Position numbers and translations under genes: made by a program. 64,000 nt of DNA from Callorhinus ursinus (Eukaryota > Chordata > Mammalia > Carnivora > Otariidae). The notes under the pieces are model-generated. The model saw only the letters and a program-made list of their open reading frames with translations, made no database searches and was not told the origin of the DNA. This document shows, piece by piece, positions 47,118 to 58,875 of this stretch (its first letter is position 1; the number at the start of each line of letters is the position of its first letter). The stretch covers positions 47,981,825-48,045,824 of the forward strand of contig NW_020312817.1 in assembly GCF_003265705.1 (NCBI RefSeq), given 5' to 3'.

Positions 47118-47392
47118 GTCCAGGAACTAAAAATGGTTTTTAGTGTTTTCAATAACTGGAAAAAAATCAAAAGAAGAACATTTCATGACACATGAAAATT
47201 AGATGAAATGCAAATTTCTGAGTTCATAAATACTTATGGGAATACAGCCACACCTGTTCCTTTCTGTACTGTCTGTGGCTGCCATGGCCCCACCACAGTG
47301 GAGTTGAGTAGTCGTGACAGAGATTGTACGGCCCACAAAGCCTAAAATATTTGCTATCAGGCTCTGTGCAGAAGCTTGCTGACCTCCGCTTC
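47118..47392 (-). mobile_element. hAT-type DNA transposon fossil
   Basis: Blocks 'ggaactaaaaatggttttta', 'aaaaaaatcaaaagaagaac', 'gggaatacagccacacctg', 'gtggagttgagtagtcgtga', 'ttgtacggcccacaaagcct', 'aaaatatttgctatcaggct' and 'gcttgctgacct' match a common mammalian repeat whose TIR ends 'gccgacccctg'. I take it as a non-autonomous hAT (Tip100/Arthur-like) element in antisense. The repeat identity is firmer than the family name. Confidence 0.55.
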
Positions 47393-47604
47393 TGTGTGAG
47401 GGCTGTGTCTTCATCAGTAAATTGTCTGAGCCCAGCATAATGCCTGACTTGTAGTATATGTTTCATATATTGAAAACAGTGGGTCCAATGAGGGAAAAGG
47501 GGGAGTGGCAGATTCCCTTTTTATGTGGCATTGCTCTTGAGGGCCACTGATCTTCCCAGGCTCTCTCCAGAAGAGACCTCAGTCTAGCCCATCTATATCA
47601 CGCT
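47393..47604. other. Unique spacer
   Basis: Nothing recognised. Confidence 0.4.
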
Positions 47605-48095
47605 TTTTTTTTTTTATGAGAACATTTAAATTCTACTCTCTTAGCAAATTGCAGTTATACAATACAGTGTTATCAACTGTTGCCACCATGTCATACATGA
47701 TATCCTCAGACCTTATTCATCTTATAACTGAACATTTGTAGCCTTTTACCAAACTCTCCCTATTTCCGCCACCCCTCAGCCTTTGGCAACTACTTTTCTA
47801 CTTTTTCTATGTGTTTTTTGTTTGTTTGTTTGTTTGTTTGTTTTTAGGTTCCACATGTAAGTGAGATGGTGCAGTGTTTGTCTTTCCCTGTCTGGCTTAT
47901 TTCACTTAGCATAATACCCTCCAGGTCCATCTATGTTGTCACAAATGATAGAATGTCCTTCTTTTTTAAGGGTGAATGATACTTGATTCTGTGTGTGTGT
48001 ACGTATGTGTGTGTGTGTTCATACACACACACACACACACACTTTGGATAAAGAAAATGTGACATATACGTGTGTGTGTGTGTGTGTGTATCTTG
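47605..48095 (-). mobile_element. Old LINE-1 fragment, antisense, with TG/CA arrays
   Basis: On the plus strand: 'caatacagtgttatcaactg', 'cacccctcagcctttggcaa', 'ttccacatgtaagtgagatg', 'tcacttagcataataccctc', 'caggtccatctatgttgtca'. This is antisense L1 ORF2 end and 3' UTR. It then breaks into (TG)n, (CA)n and (TG)n arrays at about 47987-48090. Non-coding. Confidence 0.75.
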
Positions 48096-49264
48096 CTTAC
48101 ACCTTGACCTCAGACTTCAAGTCTTCAGGATTGTTAAACAATAAATTTCTGTTGCTTAAACTACTGAATAGTATGGAATCATTTTTGCTGACAATGACTC
48201 CTTTCTCATATTAAAAATAATTATGAGAGCTCCTAAACATGAGCAATCTGTGATTTAGAGTATATATAATAAAAATGCACTAAAAACTCGGTAACACCTT
48301 TATAAATACATTTGTACTTAATAACCAAAACTGAATAAATATACACTGACAAAGGATTTTACCCATCTATGTGAGACATTATTGGTTGCACTGAGAGACC
48401 TTGTTTATTTGTCGTTGTGCTTTGCACACCCCTTACAATAACTTGCAGTAACCTGGGGTCTCCACTGCTTATCCCCAAGGGTCTGTAATCCAGAGGCTTA
48501 TAACTCTTGTTTTCTCATGTAACTGATTTATTGGAAAGCCTCAGCTCTTCAAGGGTATAAACACTAAACTGGTTTTCTTTTTCTTCAGTCCTTACTTCCA
48601 ACCAGGTTTTGTTGAATCATTCTCTTCTATTCTTTTTAACAGTTTGGAAAAATCTTATAATTTCATAGTCTCTTTCAGTTACAACAAGTTCAGATTGCCA
48701 ACCTTAATCACAAACTGATTTCAGTCTCATCTTTTCCCCTTTCCCCAGCAAGGTTGATAGAGCCTAGCCCTCCTCCTCTGCAACAGCTAGCTCCTCTGAG
48801 GGAGACAAGAAGGGGCAAATATCTTAATTCTTGCCTGGCCTTGATTGCCTGTCCCTGTGTCTGGCCAGCACTGGCTGGACATCAATACTAGCTGTGTGCA
48901 GTGATTTCAAGGCTATCTCGTTCATGGCGGGGGGGGGGGGGCATCTTTTATAGGACCTCCGTGCTGTCACTTCCCTGACCTAGGACACCGCACTGCAGGC
49001 TCACCCCTTCATTTCCTCCTCTCAACTTCCACCATTGGTAATCTCCCCATAGCTTCCTGCAGCTGGGGTTCCCTTGACCGGAAGGCAGTCACTTGAGTGA
49101 GGCTCAGCAAAACTGTTAAATCGTAGCTACTAGTCATTACTTAGCGTCAGTATCCTTGCATATCAAATAATGGAGCACACATCTCCATTCAGTCATCTCT
49201 TTCCAATTGTCTTCTATTCAGTCCAAGTCAGCAAGTTGGCCATTTAAGAATGCCTAGGAACTGT
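48096..49264. other. Unique spacer with a G13 run
   Basis: A run of 13 Gs at 48929-48941. No frame or repeat recognised. Confidence 0.45.
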
Positions 49265-49385
49265 ATCTTAATAGAGGTGTGGGTTACCCGGGTGCACATA
49301 TTTGTCAAAGCATATCGAACTGCACACTTAAGATCTGAGTGTTCTACTCTATGTAAATTATGCCTCAATTTAAAAGCAAGAATGT
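49265..49385 (+). repeat. Old LINE-1 3' UTR end (L1MC/ME-like)
   Basis: 'tgggttacccgggtgcacat', 'atttgtcaaagcatatcgaa', 'ctgcacacttaagatctgag' and 'tgtaaattatgcctcaattt' match the 3' terminus of old L1M elements. Non-coding. Confidence 0.7.
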
Positions 49386-49934
49386 CTAAGAACAGAAAAT
49401 TAACAATGAATAATGCTTAAGAATGAAAATAAATGCCCACTTCTCCTTTTTGAAAGCACTCTGAGTTTCTTTAACTGAAGTTCTTTAAGCTCTTATCTTA
49501 GCTTTGGATGGAAGTGCTCTCTACCTCTTGGAAATGGGAGAGAAATATCATTTTACCATGAACTCTGCGTTCCCCCAAAATCCAACAATACAGTTAATCT
49601 GACTTTTCCTCTCTCTCTTGACTAACTCCCCCTCAATACTGACTGGGAAAGGGGAGGAGGGTTTGGCATAGTGAGCTGTCAGCTGAAAGAGCAGATCTGT
49701 TGCCTCTCAGTAAACTCTTAAGGAAGTATCTGTCTCAGATACTATCAAAGGTGGCTTGCTTAAAGTCACTTGAGTTTAGCTGAGTCCTGGTAATGAATGT
49801 CCAGGCAACTGGTAAGTACCATCAATAATCTCTTACTAAAAAACAAAAAAAAAAAAATGTAGAAAACATATGAAGAGGAGAGTTTTAGAGAGAACAATTC
49901 GATGGCCCAGGTCTGACTTTGCCAATCACTTATT
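49386..49934. other. Unique spacer
   Basis: A-rich run at about 49841-49858; nothing else recognised. Confidence 0.45.
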
Positions 49935-50345
49935 TTAAAATAACAACTGAACACCTACTATACATCATAACCTTTCTAGGCACCAAGGATTTGGGGAAGA
50001 ATCATTAGGACCAATAGATGAAGTTGTACAGATTGGGGCATATACAAATTGAAGATGTATACAAGGCAATCCTGCTGCTTTCAGAACCAGATAGAAAGAA
50101 AAGCTTGGCCTTCTCCCAGCTAGGAAATAAAAGACAAGAAACTCAGATATTATACTAGGGTTTTTCCTAAACTAAAATGGAGTAAGCACAGGATTCGATA
50201 CAAACACATAGAAGAGATGCTGAACCAAGATTTGGGAGAATCAGAGGGAACTTCCTGGAGGATATACACCTCAGCCGAGACCCAAAGTTTGAGTAAGATT
50301 AGCAAGAGCGAAAAGAAGAAACAATTCTAGGAGGAAGAACACAGA
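49935..50345 (+). repeat. L2 relic
   Basis: 'aactgaacacctactataca', 'ctttctaggcaccaaggatt' and further on 'gaacttcctggaggatatac', 'ctcagccgagacccaaagtt', 'gaagaaacaattctaggagg' follow the L2 body order. Strongly diverged. Confidence 0.5.
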
Positions 50346-50351
50346 GTCACT

Positions 50352-50806
50352 GTATTAGTTTCACAGGGCTGCCATAACAAATTACCACAAACTGAATGTC
50401 TTAAAACAAGAGAAATTTATTCTCTCACAGCTCAGGAGGCCAGAAGTCTGAAATCAAGGTATTGGCAAGGTTGGATCCTTCTGGAGGCTCTGAACAAGAA
50501 TCTGCTACATGCTGTTCTCTCAGCTTTTGGTAGTTGCTGGTGATCCTTGCCTTCTAACTGCATCTCTCCAATCTCTGTCTCTGCCACCACATGCCCTCTT
50601 CCCTATGTATCCCTATTTGTCTCTGGGCATCCTCTCCTCTTCTTAAAAGGGCACCAGTCATTGGATTTAGGGTCCATTTGAAACCAGGATGACCTCATTT
50701 TAACCTAAGTAATTATACCTGTGAAGACTCTATTTCCAAAGAAGTTCACATTCTGAAGTTCCAGGTAGACATGAATTTTTGGAGCATACTATTCAACCCA
50801 CTATAG
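50352..50806 (+). repeat. Common mammalian interspersed repeat, family unassigned
   Basis: It opens 'tgtattagtttcacagggct' with 'gccataacaaattaccacaa', then 'aagagaaatttattctctca', 'cagctcaggaggccagaagt', 'gggcaccagtcattggattt', 'gatgacctcattttaaccta', 'tatttccaaagaagttcaca', and closes near 'ttcaacccactata'. The whole unit is typical of a widespread old mammalian repeat, but I cannot name its class safely. Confidence 0.7.
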
Positions 50807-51503
50807 TTACTAAATATCTGTGTGATATTTAGCAAGTTTTTGCCACTTTGCTCTCAAAGTAAAATCTCTCCTACAACTCAGCTTTTCATACTGTGTTATA
50901 ATTAATGATTTCAGAGTCTGTCATCCTTCATAAGAAGGTTAGTTTCTTGACACGGAGAATAAGAAAATCCCCAGCCCAGAACCTGGACGACAAATAAATG
51001 TCCCTCAAAAAATGAGAATTTTTGAAACATGGCTTCCTCAACTATACACGAAACATGATCTTTCTGTTTTTTGTCAAGAGTTCTAAGTTAGAGTATTCCT
51101 TGGTCTGAAATATAGCCATACTCAGAGGCCAAACATCAGAATAGGTGGTTTTAAAATATGCTTGGGGGTATGTTCTTCTTCCTACAACTCATTGCTACTT
51201 TCATTTTTATGATAACAGTGATTATGATAGTGCTTGAGCAACAAAGAAGGGGTAATGACAGTTTATACACATTGCAGCCGCATGCTCTCTTTCTAGCACG
51301 GTTGTGAAAAATCCCTCAAAAAGATGATTTTATGATGTAGTAATATTTTCTCTGCAAAGCGTGATAAGATTTATACAAGATTAGAAAGTCCTTGATTACT
51401 TTCATGCTAGAAACATGAGAAACTAATGAAAGTATTATAAACACAAAAAGTTATAAAACAAATTCACTGCCTTTCTAATGTCTTCCTGTGAAACATATTT
51501 TTT
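50807..51503. other. Unique spacer
   Basis: Nothing recognised before the VDAC3 retrocopy. Confidence 0.45.
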
Positions 51504-52880
51504 CTTCTTTTAATTACTTTTTTTTTTATGTTCCAAATGTGATGGGTTTATTTTATTTTACTCTGATGCAAAACCAAAGATTCCACTACAGCACAGAGAC
51601 CAATATATTAAAAGGTCATGAAAAAGTGGTGTGGGACATGCAGGCCGTGATGTACAAACTGGAGAATCGGGTCATTTCCTTTGTAACATGACACTACATT
51701 GTCGCTGAGGAACGCATTTAAAATAACACTGTGGAACTCAACTGAAATGTGGCACAAACATGACAACTTCCAGGCATGCCTTCAAGTACCTCTCTTAGGA
51801 TGGACTTGCAATCTGTAGAGTTCAGTGTGGGGAGGATTACAATTCTTTGTAAGAACAAAAAGTTGACACTTTTGAAATTTCACAGAATTTTAAGGCCAAA
51901 ACATAGTGGGTTCTCTTCACCTCCAGGGACAAATTGGATGCTTTACCCAAAACCACATTAAGCTTCTAGTTCAAATCCCAACCCAACCTTGTGACCTCCT
52001 GCACTGAAGTTCTTTCCATCGATTAAAGCTGATAGGGTCAGTTTGACACCAGGTCAAAGGGTCTGAGTATAACCCAGTCCAATCAGGCCAGCGTTATTTA
52101 CTTTAGCAGATAGAGAAGTTCTACAATCCAGCTTGTATTTAGCAGTGATGCCAAAACGGGTATTTTCACTGCCAGACGTCCAAGATTTATTGACGTTTCA
52201 ATCTTCTCGTTAACCTTCTGGTAGATAGACCCTCCAAATTCAGTGCCATCATTCACATGAGTGTGCAGCTGGAAGTCTGCAGCCTTATAACCCAGGGCAA
52301 AATTATTCTGTGACAATTTGGATTTGGCTGTGTCAAAACTCATCTGATAGCCAGCAAGCCAACCCTCAAAGGCTAACACAGCCCAGCCATAGATGGTTGG
52401 TCCAGAAAAATCTATATCAACATTACTGCCAAGACTGAAACAATCCCGTTTATCAGAGGCCTTCAATTTTCCACTCTTCTTTCCTGTGTTCGGTACAAAT
52501 ATGGTATCAAGAGTCAGTTTCAACCCTTCAGCCAACTTATTCTCCAAAGAGATTTCTGTTCTGAGAGTATTGTCTGTGTTCCATTTCTGGGTGAAGATAA
52601 GTCCATAGTTACAGACCTTATATTTGGTCTCTAGGTTGCCTGACGCTTTCCCTGTATCAGTGTAAGCATGACCAGAAGTAGAAAATTCCACTCCACTACA
52701 GGACTTGGTTTTCAGATCTATTTTAACCATGCCAAATCCATATCCTTTATTGAAGATATCCTTGGCGGCCTTTCCTAGGTCACAGTAAGTCGGTGTGTTA
52801 CACATATCTCCAACCAGAGGGCCTGTCTCCGTTCCGCCAGGGCAACGCTGAAGGTCTTCTTCCTTCTTTTAATTACTTTT
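51504..52880 (-). pseudogene. Processed pseudogene of VDAC3
   Basis: The parent encodes a mitochondrial outer-membrane beta-barrel anion channel. The minus-strand frame 52805-52098 starts [23 protein letters not shown] and stays close to VDAC3 through [26 protein letters not shown] and [18 protein letters not shown] to KIETSINL. The N-terminus [10 protein letters not shown] identifies VDAC3 rather than VDAC1/2. There are no introns. A small deletion (about 4 bases) near 52180 shifts the frame; beyond it the old frame continues to the natural C-terminal region (about 51960) with at least one further stop (TGA for Arg). A 3' UTR and poly-A (poly-T on plus, 51522-51529) follow. The 18-bp duplication 'cttcttttaattactttt' is at 51504-51521 and 52863-52880. 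Dead retrocopy. Confidence 0.96.
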
Positions 52881-53171
52881 AAGCATAGTCACCATGCTGT
52901 ACATTACATCTACAGAACTTATTTATCTTATAAGTTTTACCCATATTGCCCATCCCTCACCACACCACCCCTTACTTCTGCAACCACCAATCTGTTCTCT
53001 GTATCTATGGGTCCAGTTTTTTTGGTTTTTTGCTTTTTTATATTCCACATACTACATGAGATCATAGGGTATTTGTCTTTCTCTGACTTATTTCACTTAG
53101 CATAACATCCTCAAGGTCCATCCACATTGCTGCAAAAGGCAGAATTTCCTTTTTTATGGCTGAATAATATT

Positions 53172-53221
<50 letters not shown>

Positions 53222-54095
53222 CTTTATCCATTTTCTTTATCCATTCATCCATCAGTGGATACTTGGGTTGTTTTCATATCTTGACTCTTGTAAATAATGC
53301 TGCAATGAACATAGTGATGCAGATACCTCTTCAAGATGGTGATATTGTTTCCTTCAGGTGTATACCCAGAAGTGGAGTTCTGGATCACATGGTAGATTTA
53401 TTTTTAATTTTTTGAGGAACCTCCAAACTGTTTTCCATAATGGCTCTACCAATTTGCATTCCCACCAACAGTGTACAAGTGTTCTCTTTTCTTTGCATCC
53501 TTATCAACACTTATTATCTCTTGTGTTTTTGATGATAACCATTATAACAATTTTGAGGTGATATCTTATTGTAGTTTTGATTTGCAATTCCCTGATGATC
53601 TGTGACGTTGAGCACCTTTTCATGTACTTATTGGTCATCTGTATGTCTTCTTTGGAAATTTTTCTATTCAGTTCCTCTGCCCACTTTTTAACCATATATA
53701 TATATATATGTATATATATATATTTTACTATTGAGTTATATGGATTCTTTATATATCATAGGTATTAACCCCTTATCAGACATATGATTTGTAAATATCT
53801 TCTCCCATTTCCATAGGGAGCTGTCTTTTATCTTGTGGATGGTTTCCTTTACTGGGCAGAAGCTTTTGAGTTTGCTGTAGTCCAATTTATTTATTTTTGC
53901 TTTTGTTGTCAAATCGAAAATATCATTGCCTAGAGCAACGTCTAAGAGTTCACCCCCTATGTTTTCTTCTAGGAGTTTTATGGCTTCAGGTCTTACATTC
54001 AAGTCTTTAATCTATTTTGAGCTTATTTTTGTGTGTGGTGTCAAATAGGGGCCCAGTTTCAAACTTTTGTATGTGGCTGTCAATTTATAACTTTC
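52881..54095 (-). mobile_element. Old LINE-1 fragment, antisense
   Basis: The plus strand reads the complement of L1 3' UTR and ORF2 C-terminus: 'catagtcaccatgctgtaca', 'tcacttagcataacatcctc', 'aaggtccatccacattgctg', 'ttgcattcccaccaacagtg', 'aatatcttctcccatttcca', 'gtcttacattcaagtcttta'. Minus frames at 53504-53695 ([20 protein letters not shown]) and 53736-54002 ([30 protein letters not shown]) are ORF2p C-terminal pieces. It contains a (TG)n array at 53174-53220 and (TA)n at about 53694-53723. The VDAC3 copy inserted at its edge. Confidence 0.85.
53174..53220. repeat. (TG)n microsatellite inside L1
   Basis: A pure TG array of 47 bases at the spot where L1 normally has 'attgtgtatatata'. The 78-codon open frame here begins with a Cys-Val repeat encoded by it and is not a gene. 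Confidence 0.97.
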
Positions 54096-54594
54096 ATTGT
54101 AGCTTCACATATATCTGTTTGGCCCTCATAAATATCTCATGAGGTAGGACAAGTGTTTGAGATAAGATTCCCTAAAGGTAGAGCATAAGATGAAAATATG
54201 CACATGATTTATCAAAGAAGGGTTCTAAGGAGAAACACAGAGAAAGTGAGGGACACAAGACATCCTAGGGAAAAGTCAAGCAAAGATGTGGTTTGTCTCA
54301 GACTATCCCACAGATATCTCTGGAGTATGAACAGCATCACAGAGCTGTTCTGCATTTAGGCAAAGGGGCCAGACTTTTGTGCCCCTACGTTAGTCAGTTA
54401 TTGGCTGTGTGTTGGTCACTGGAAGCAGATATAACCTTCCAGGAAATTTGGGTGAGCTGGCTCCCATCTGCCAAGGGCAAGTGTCTGAAGAAAGTGCAGC
54501 TGTGGACCATTAGCAGACAATTCTTATAGCAGCAGATGGTAGGTGCAGAACCAGGTAAGAAGAACCTGGGCAGGGCACCAACAGCATCTACTCT
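54096..54594. other. Unique spacer
   Basis: Overlapping frames on both strands at 54293-54633 have no domain. Confidence 0.45.
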
Positions 54595-54730
54595 AGCAAG
54601 TAAATGATCCCATTTTACAAAAGTAACAACCAAGGCTTAGAGAGGTTAAATATTTTCCAGGGCTACTGAGCCAATAAATGGCACAATCAGAACATGAATT
54701 CAGGTGTTGCTTCATAAACTATCTTCTTCC
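54595..54730 (+). repeat. L2 fragment
   Basis: 'gatcccattttacaaaagta', 'ccaaggcttagagaggttaa', 'gggctactgagccaataaat' and 'cagaacatgaattcaggtg' give the L2 3' block order. Confidence 0.65.
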
Positions 54731-55343
54731 TGTAGCCTCTGAAGACACACCCTTCTGATGAAGGTTTTATAACAAATTATTTGATAAATACTCTCTGCTG
54801 CTATGGATGATCCCACTGGGTTAATTCTAGAACTTATTAAACAGTGACTTCTTTCTAGGGAGCAAGTTATGATACAAATGACTCTGGGTCCTGTTCGCGT
54901 AGATGGACTAGAATTATACTGTTATCATCACACCTCAAGGTCATCTTCTTAATTTTTCTTATACACAAATCTTTCTTTTCTCTCTCCCTCTTCTCTCTCT
55001 TTCTCTTTTTGCTCTTCGCAAAAGATTTTGCTATCAATTACTGATTATGTTAAAAGTTAAAAAGTTGACCCCAAATGATCTCAAGGGCAAGCAATAAAAT
55101 ATTTTGTAAGATATTACTAAAACTCTTCATTAAAAATCACCACTTGACCAAATCACAATAGGCCTGGTGCATTTTAACCTCATATTCCTTATCTCAGGAA
55201 GGGCAGAGCATATTTGAATATATGGTGCCTTTATTAGAGCACCTCTCAATTATCTTGAGCCATGAGACAACAATAGACCAAATCTGAATAGAGCAAGGCT
55301 GAAAGGAAGCACTATTTCTTAGAAACATCATTTAAAAAAAGGT
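54731..55343. other. Unique spacer
   Basis: A CT-rich stretch lies at 54966-55015. Nothing else recognised. Confidence 0.45.
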
Positions 55344-55506
55344 GGGGGTTGCCTGGGTGACTCAGGTGGTTAAGCGTCTGACTCTTGATTTTGCTCAGGT
55401 CATGATCTCAGGGTCGTGAGTTGAGCTCCAGGTCAGGCTCCCAGCTGAGCGTGGAGCCTGCTTAAGATTCTCTGTTTCTGTCTCCCTCTGCCCCTCTACC
55501 ACTTAA

Positions 55507-55545
<39 letters not shown>
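55344..55545 (+). mobile_element. Older CAN SINE with long (AAAT)n tail
   Basis: Head 'gggggttgcctgggtgactc', 'gcgtctgactcttgattttg', 'ctcaggtcatgatctcaggg', B-box-like 'cgtgagttgagctcc', then CT-poor end and ten or so AAAT units (55503-55545). The 'gactcttgatttt' form is the older CAN type. No clear target duplication. Confidence 0.88.
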
Positions 55546-57880
55546 GCAAGCATTTCATGCAATATTCTCTTCCAAAGTAGCAGGCAAGCCCATTCTGGCA
55601 CTTTGGAAATGAATCACTTGCTCTTACTGTCTTATCTAGGAATGTGAGTAAATCATCTAGCCTCAGAAAAGCTGCAAAAATACAGTGAAGAGAATGAACT
55701 TTCTAGCATACTTACTCAAATGCCTATACCTGCTTTAGATGAGATTGGATTAGAGAGTTCATTACCTTAGCCAAACTTAGGGATTTTATTCCATTGTTGA
55801 AGACGGCTAAGCAGAAATATATTACAGGGCCATCTCAAAGTCTTACACAACATACTTCACTTTGACAACGAGTTAGATTCATATCTTCATCAAGTTATTG
55901 CTGACCAATCTACGATAGTTCTTAAAGTTAAATTTTCCATGACCTGACACAAAAATGCACATTTCCACATGATTTTTCACAGTGTCGGGTCTGTATGTCA
56001 GTCTTCTCTCACCCCAATATTATAAAAGTGATAGAGCATTTCTGGTGTATCTGATCGGGCTAAGGAGAAAGACTGGTACTAATGCCCCCTATATATTCTA
56101 CCAAGACATGGGATAAAACGCCAAGAAGCTCTTATCCTGAAGTGATCAAAAAGCAATTTAATTAAAATGACACATAAACTGTGCCTAAGAGGAGGAACAT
56201 GTGATTTAACTAAACAAATTTATGCAGAAAAGTTATACTTAAAAATCTACTTGAGGAGATCTAACCAATTTTAAATTAATTTGCCACCCTAAAAGTGAAC
56301 TAGTTGAAAAGAACAATTTAATTTTATGTTAAAGAGATAACATTCCAATAAAGTAAGAAATTACATATATATGCATATTTCAAATGAATACTGATGTCTA
56401 TATAGTTAGAAGAATAGTGCCAATAAAATCTGGGAACAGTTACTTTTTTTCCTGCAAGAGAATTGGGATCTAGTAATCCCTACCTATACAGGTTTGGTTA
56501 ATTAATGTTTGCAGAGTACTTTGAGTTCTTGCAATAATAATCTGCATAGGAAGATGAAACATTGCTGTTACGAACACCTAAGTAAACCACTTGGAAAAGC
56601 TGTCATAAAAACTAGCTCTTCAACCTCTAAGAAGAAAATGATACACTTTTGTGGGTTATCATCAAAGGAGACTTCCAACCCATCACTCCCAAAGAAAAAA
56701 GAAATCCTGAAAAAGAAATGAAATAAGAGAAATAGTCACTTCCGAACCACCGCATGCCCTGCTAGAGCACCAAGCTCCTATACCAGCCATCTATTTTTTG
56801 ATCCATTCCAGCGGGGTCTTGAATTCAGAGAATGGCTATAGGATTAGTTACTGTTAGCTGGTTAATATACAAAGGTGGTCTTTTCCCAAAGGTGTCTAAG
56901 TTTCCTAAGAAAGCTACTTGAGATGCATTTAAAACATTCTTCAATATTCCTTTATTGAATAAAGCTACTCTCTCTAATGCTATCATTCTAGGCATACAGA
57001 CAGTTTTGCCTTATTTTTACTGCCCAATTGTTACTGCCTGATTATTATGATAAATAATAAAATAATGGACAAAATAGTTACTGGTATAAATGACAGCTTA
57101 TGAAGAGAGAGGATCTGCTGGTCTTTGACAGTTATCTAAACAATAGAAGCATCATTTCAAAGCCAAGTTCTCCTGCCCCATGTCATTACATTAATTCCAA
57201 CTTCATTCCTAAATCAAATGTTTTCTATATGAAGAGAATATTTTGATAAGAGAGAGCCTATCGTGTATAGGATTTAATAACAGGTAACTGCTTCAAGGAG
57301 CAGAGCCCTCTCTGACTGTGTTTCAGATCTAGCCAAAGTCACCAATTACCGGACTCTCCGGAGACCAAACCTTACAACGAGTTTTCTGACCCTGCAAGGA
57401 TTTAGATAAGCTCTGGATAAGTTCTGTTCTCTGACATGAGCCCTGACTTGCTCAGCAGTAAAAATGCTTCTCCTCTTCAACGCCTCAGCCAGCAACACTT
57501 CCCCAGGATTTATGAGGATGGATGTGACAAGATGGGGGTGCTGAGTATCTTAGTGTGAGAACAGTTTTTACTAATTGTATGTTAGGTTTAAGCCCCTAGA
57601 GCCATTTTCACCCCCTTCTGAGTCCTTTCTTTCTCAGGTTTCAGAATGGAAGGGACCCTGCCAATGGTTCTGCTCTTCCCTTCCCCAGTTGGTGTGGACA
57701 GTATGAGCCAGGTAGGGCTTGGAAGAGATAGAAGTTCTCAGTTCCTAGTGGTCTTTGTCTTCTACATCTCCATGAAGAGGTCGGGTGGGGGGCAGGGGGG
57801 CTTAACTATAGAAAGAAAACAGCATAACATCTTTGAATGTCAATTATGCACTAATGTTTGAGGGAAAGCAGTGTGTTTGT
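55546..57880. other. AT-rich unique DNA, no gene seen
   Basis: The Lys-rich 70-codon frame at 56509-56721 and the 71-codon frame at 57646-57861 have no recognisable domain. No repeat identified. Confidence 0.45.
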
Positions 57881-58103
57881 TAAAACCATGGTCTCCGAGT
57901 GCCTGGGTGGCTCTGTAGGTTGAGCATCTGCCTCCAGATTGAGTCATGATCCCACGGTCCTGGGATGGAGCCCCATATCAGGCTCCCTCCTCAGCGAGGA
58001 GTCCGCTTCTCCCTCCCCCTCTGGAGCTTATGCACTATCTCGCTCTCTCTCAAATAAATAAATAAAACCTTCAAAATAAATAAAGAAATAAAACCATGGT
58101 CTC
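57881..58103 (+). mobile_element. CAN SINE with 15-bp TSD, inserted at a MIR
   Basis: The body is 57896-58088, flanked by 'taaaaccatggtctc' at 57881-57895 and 58089-58103. Head 'cgagtgcctgggtggctctg', B-box-like 'tgggatggagcccc', CT-rich middle and an irregular A-rich tail. The duplicated flank is the 5' edge of a MIR, which continues after the SINE. Confidence 0.93.
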
Positions 58104-58312
58104 TGAAGTGGGACTGCTTGAGTTTAAATCCCAGCTTTACCCATCCTGGTAACCCCTCCTGAGCCTCTGTTCCCCATTTATAAGGGATGACTTTAAAGAA
58201 GGTTATCTAATAGGATATCTGGATGGGTAAATAGGAGAACATTTAAACATTTAAGAAACTCAGAAGAGGACCTGATGCATTAGAAGCTCCCAATAAACCT
58301 TAGCAAGTACAT
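58089..58312 (+). repeat. MIR relic
   Basis: 'aaccatggtctctgaagtgg', 'gactgcttgagtttaaatcc', 'cagctttacccatcctggta', 'cctcctgagcctctgttccc', and the end 'ttagaagctcccaataaacc' give an almost complete MIR. Confidence 0.7.
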
Positions 58313-58317
58313 ATAAG

Positions 58318-58465
58318 AAAGAAGTAGGTACTGTTATTCCCATTTTGCAATCGAAGAAAGCAGGTATCAGAAATGTTAAAAACACTAGTAACCAGGAGCA
58401 TACAATCAGTTAATAAATAGAATAGTTAGGATGTGAATCCAGGACTATCCCTTTGCAGAGCATTT
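58318..58465 (+). repeat. L2 fragment
   Basis: 'gtaggtactgttattcccat', 'tttgcaatcgaagaaagcag' and 'gttaggatgtgaatccagga' follow the L2 3' block order. Confidence 0.6.
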
Positions 58466-58689
58466 TCCTGCCATGCCCTTCGCAATAAGCCACGCCAATG
58501 TCAGTAGATGGTGTTACCCACTGTGGAGGGACCTAAGGTGCTCTGAAAAGGTCATGATCCCCAGAAAGCCACAGTTTTGGTTAATGCTTTTCAAGCAAAG
58601 AATTGTGTTTCCCCTCAGTCCTCTTTCACAAAGCAATTTCTCTTGCAAAGAGTATCACAATTCAGGGTAAGATGAGGAATTGGCCTAGG

Positions 58690-58875
58690 CTGGACACAGG
58701 CCACATGCCGGGTGCTGGGCTACAAATGTGATGTGTATCATCTCATCTACCCCGCACAACAACATTCAGTGTTGGTGTTGTTACCCTCATTTTACAAGGC
58801 GGGGAATGGAAGCTCCGAGAGGTGAAGCAATGGTCCCAAGGTTAAGGGTTATCAGTCGGTGAAGGCAAGGCTCTC
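58690..58875 (+). repeat. L2 fragment
   Basis: 'gccgggtgctgggctacaaa', 'gtatcatctcatctaccccg', 'ttaccctcattttacaaggc', 'ggggaatggaagctccgaga' and 'ggtgaagcaatggtcccaag' match the L2 3' end. The minus frame at 58787-58969 is its shadow. Confidence 0.7.

Noticed and set aside
52098..52805. Functional channel-protein gene
   Set aside because: It is intronless, frameshifted before the C-terminal third, has a further stop, and carries poly-A and an 18-bp duplication, so it is a processed VDAC3 pseudogene.
53179..53415. Cys-Val repeat protein frame
   Set aside because: It is produced by the (TG)n array inside an L1 fragment.
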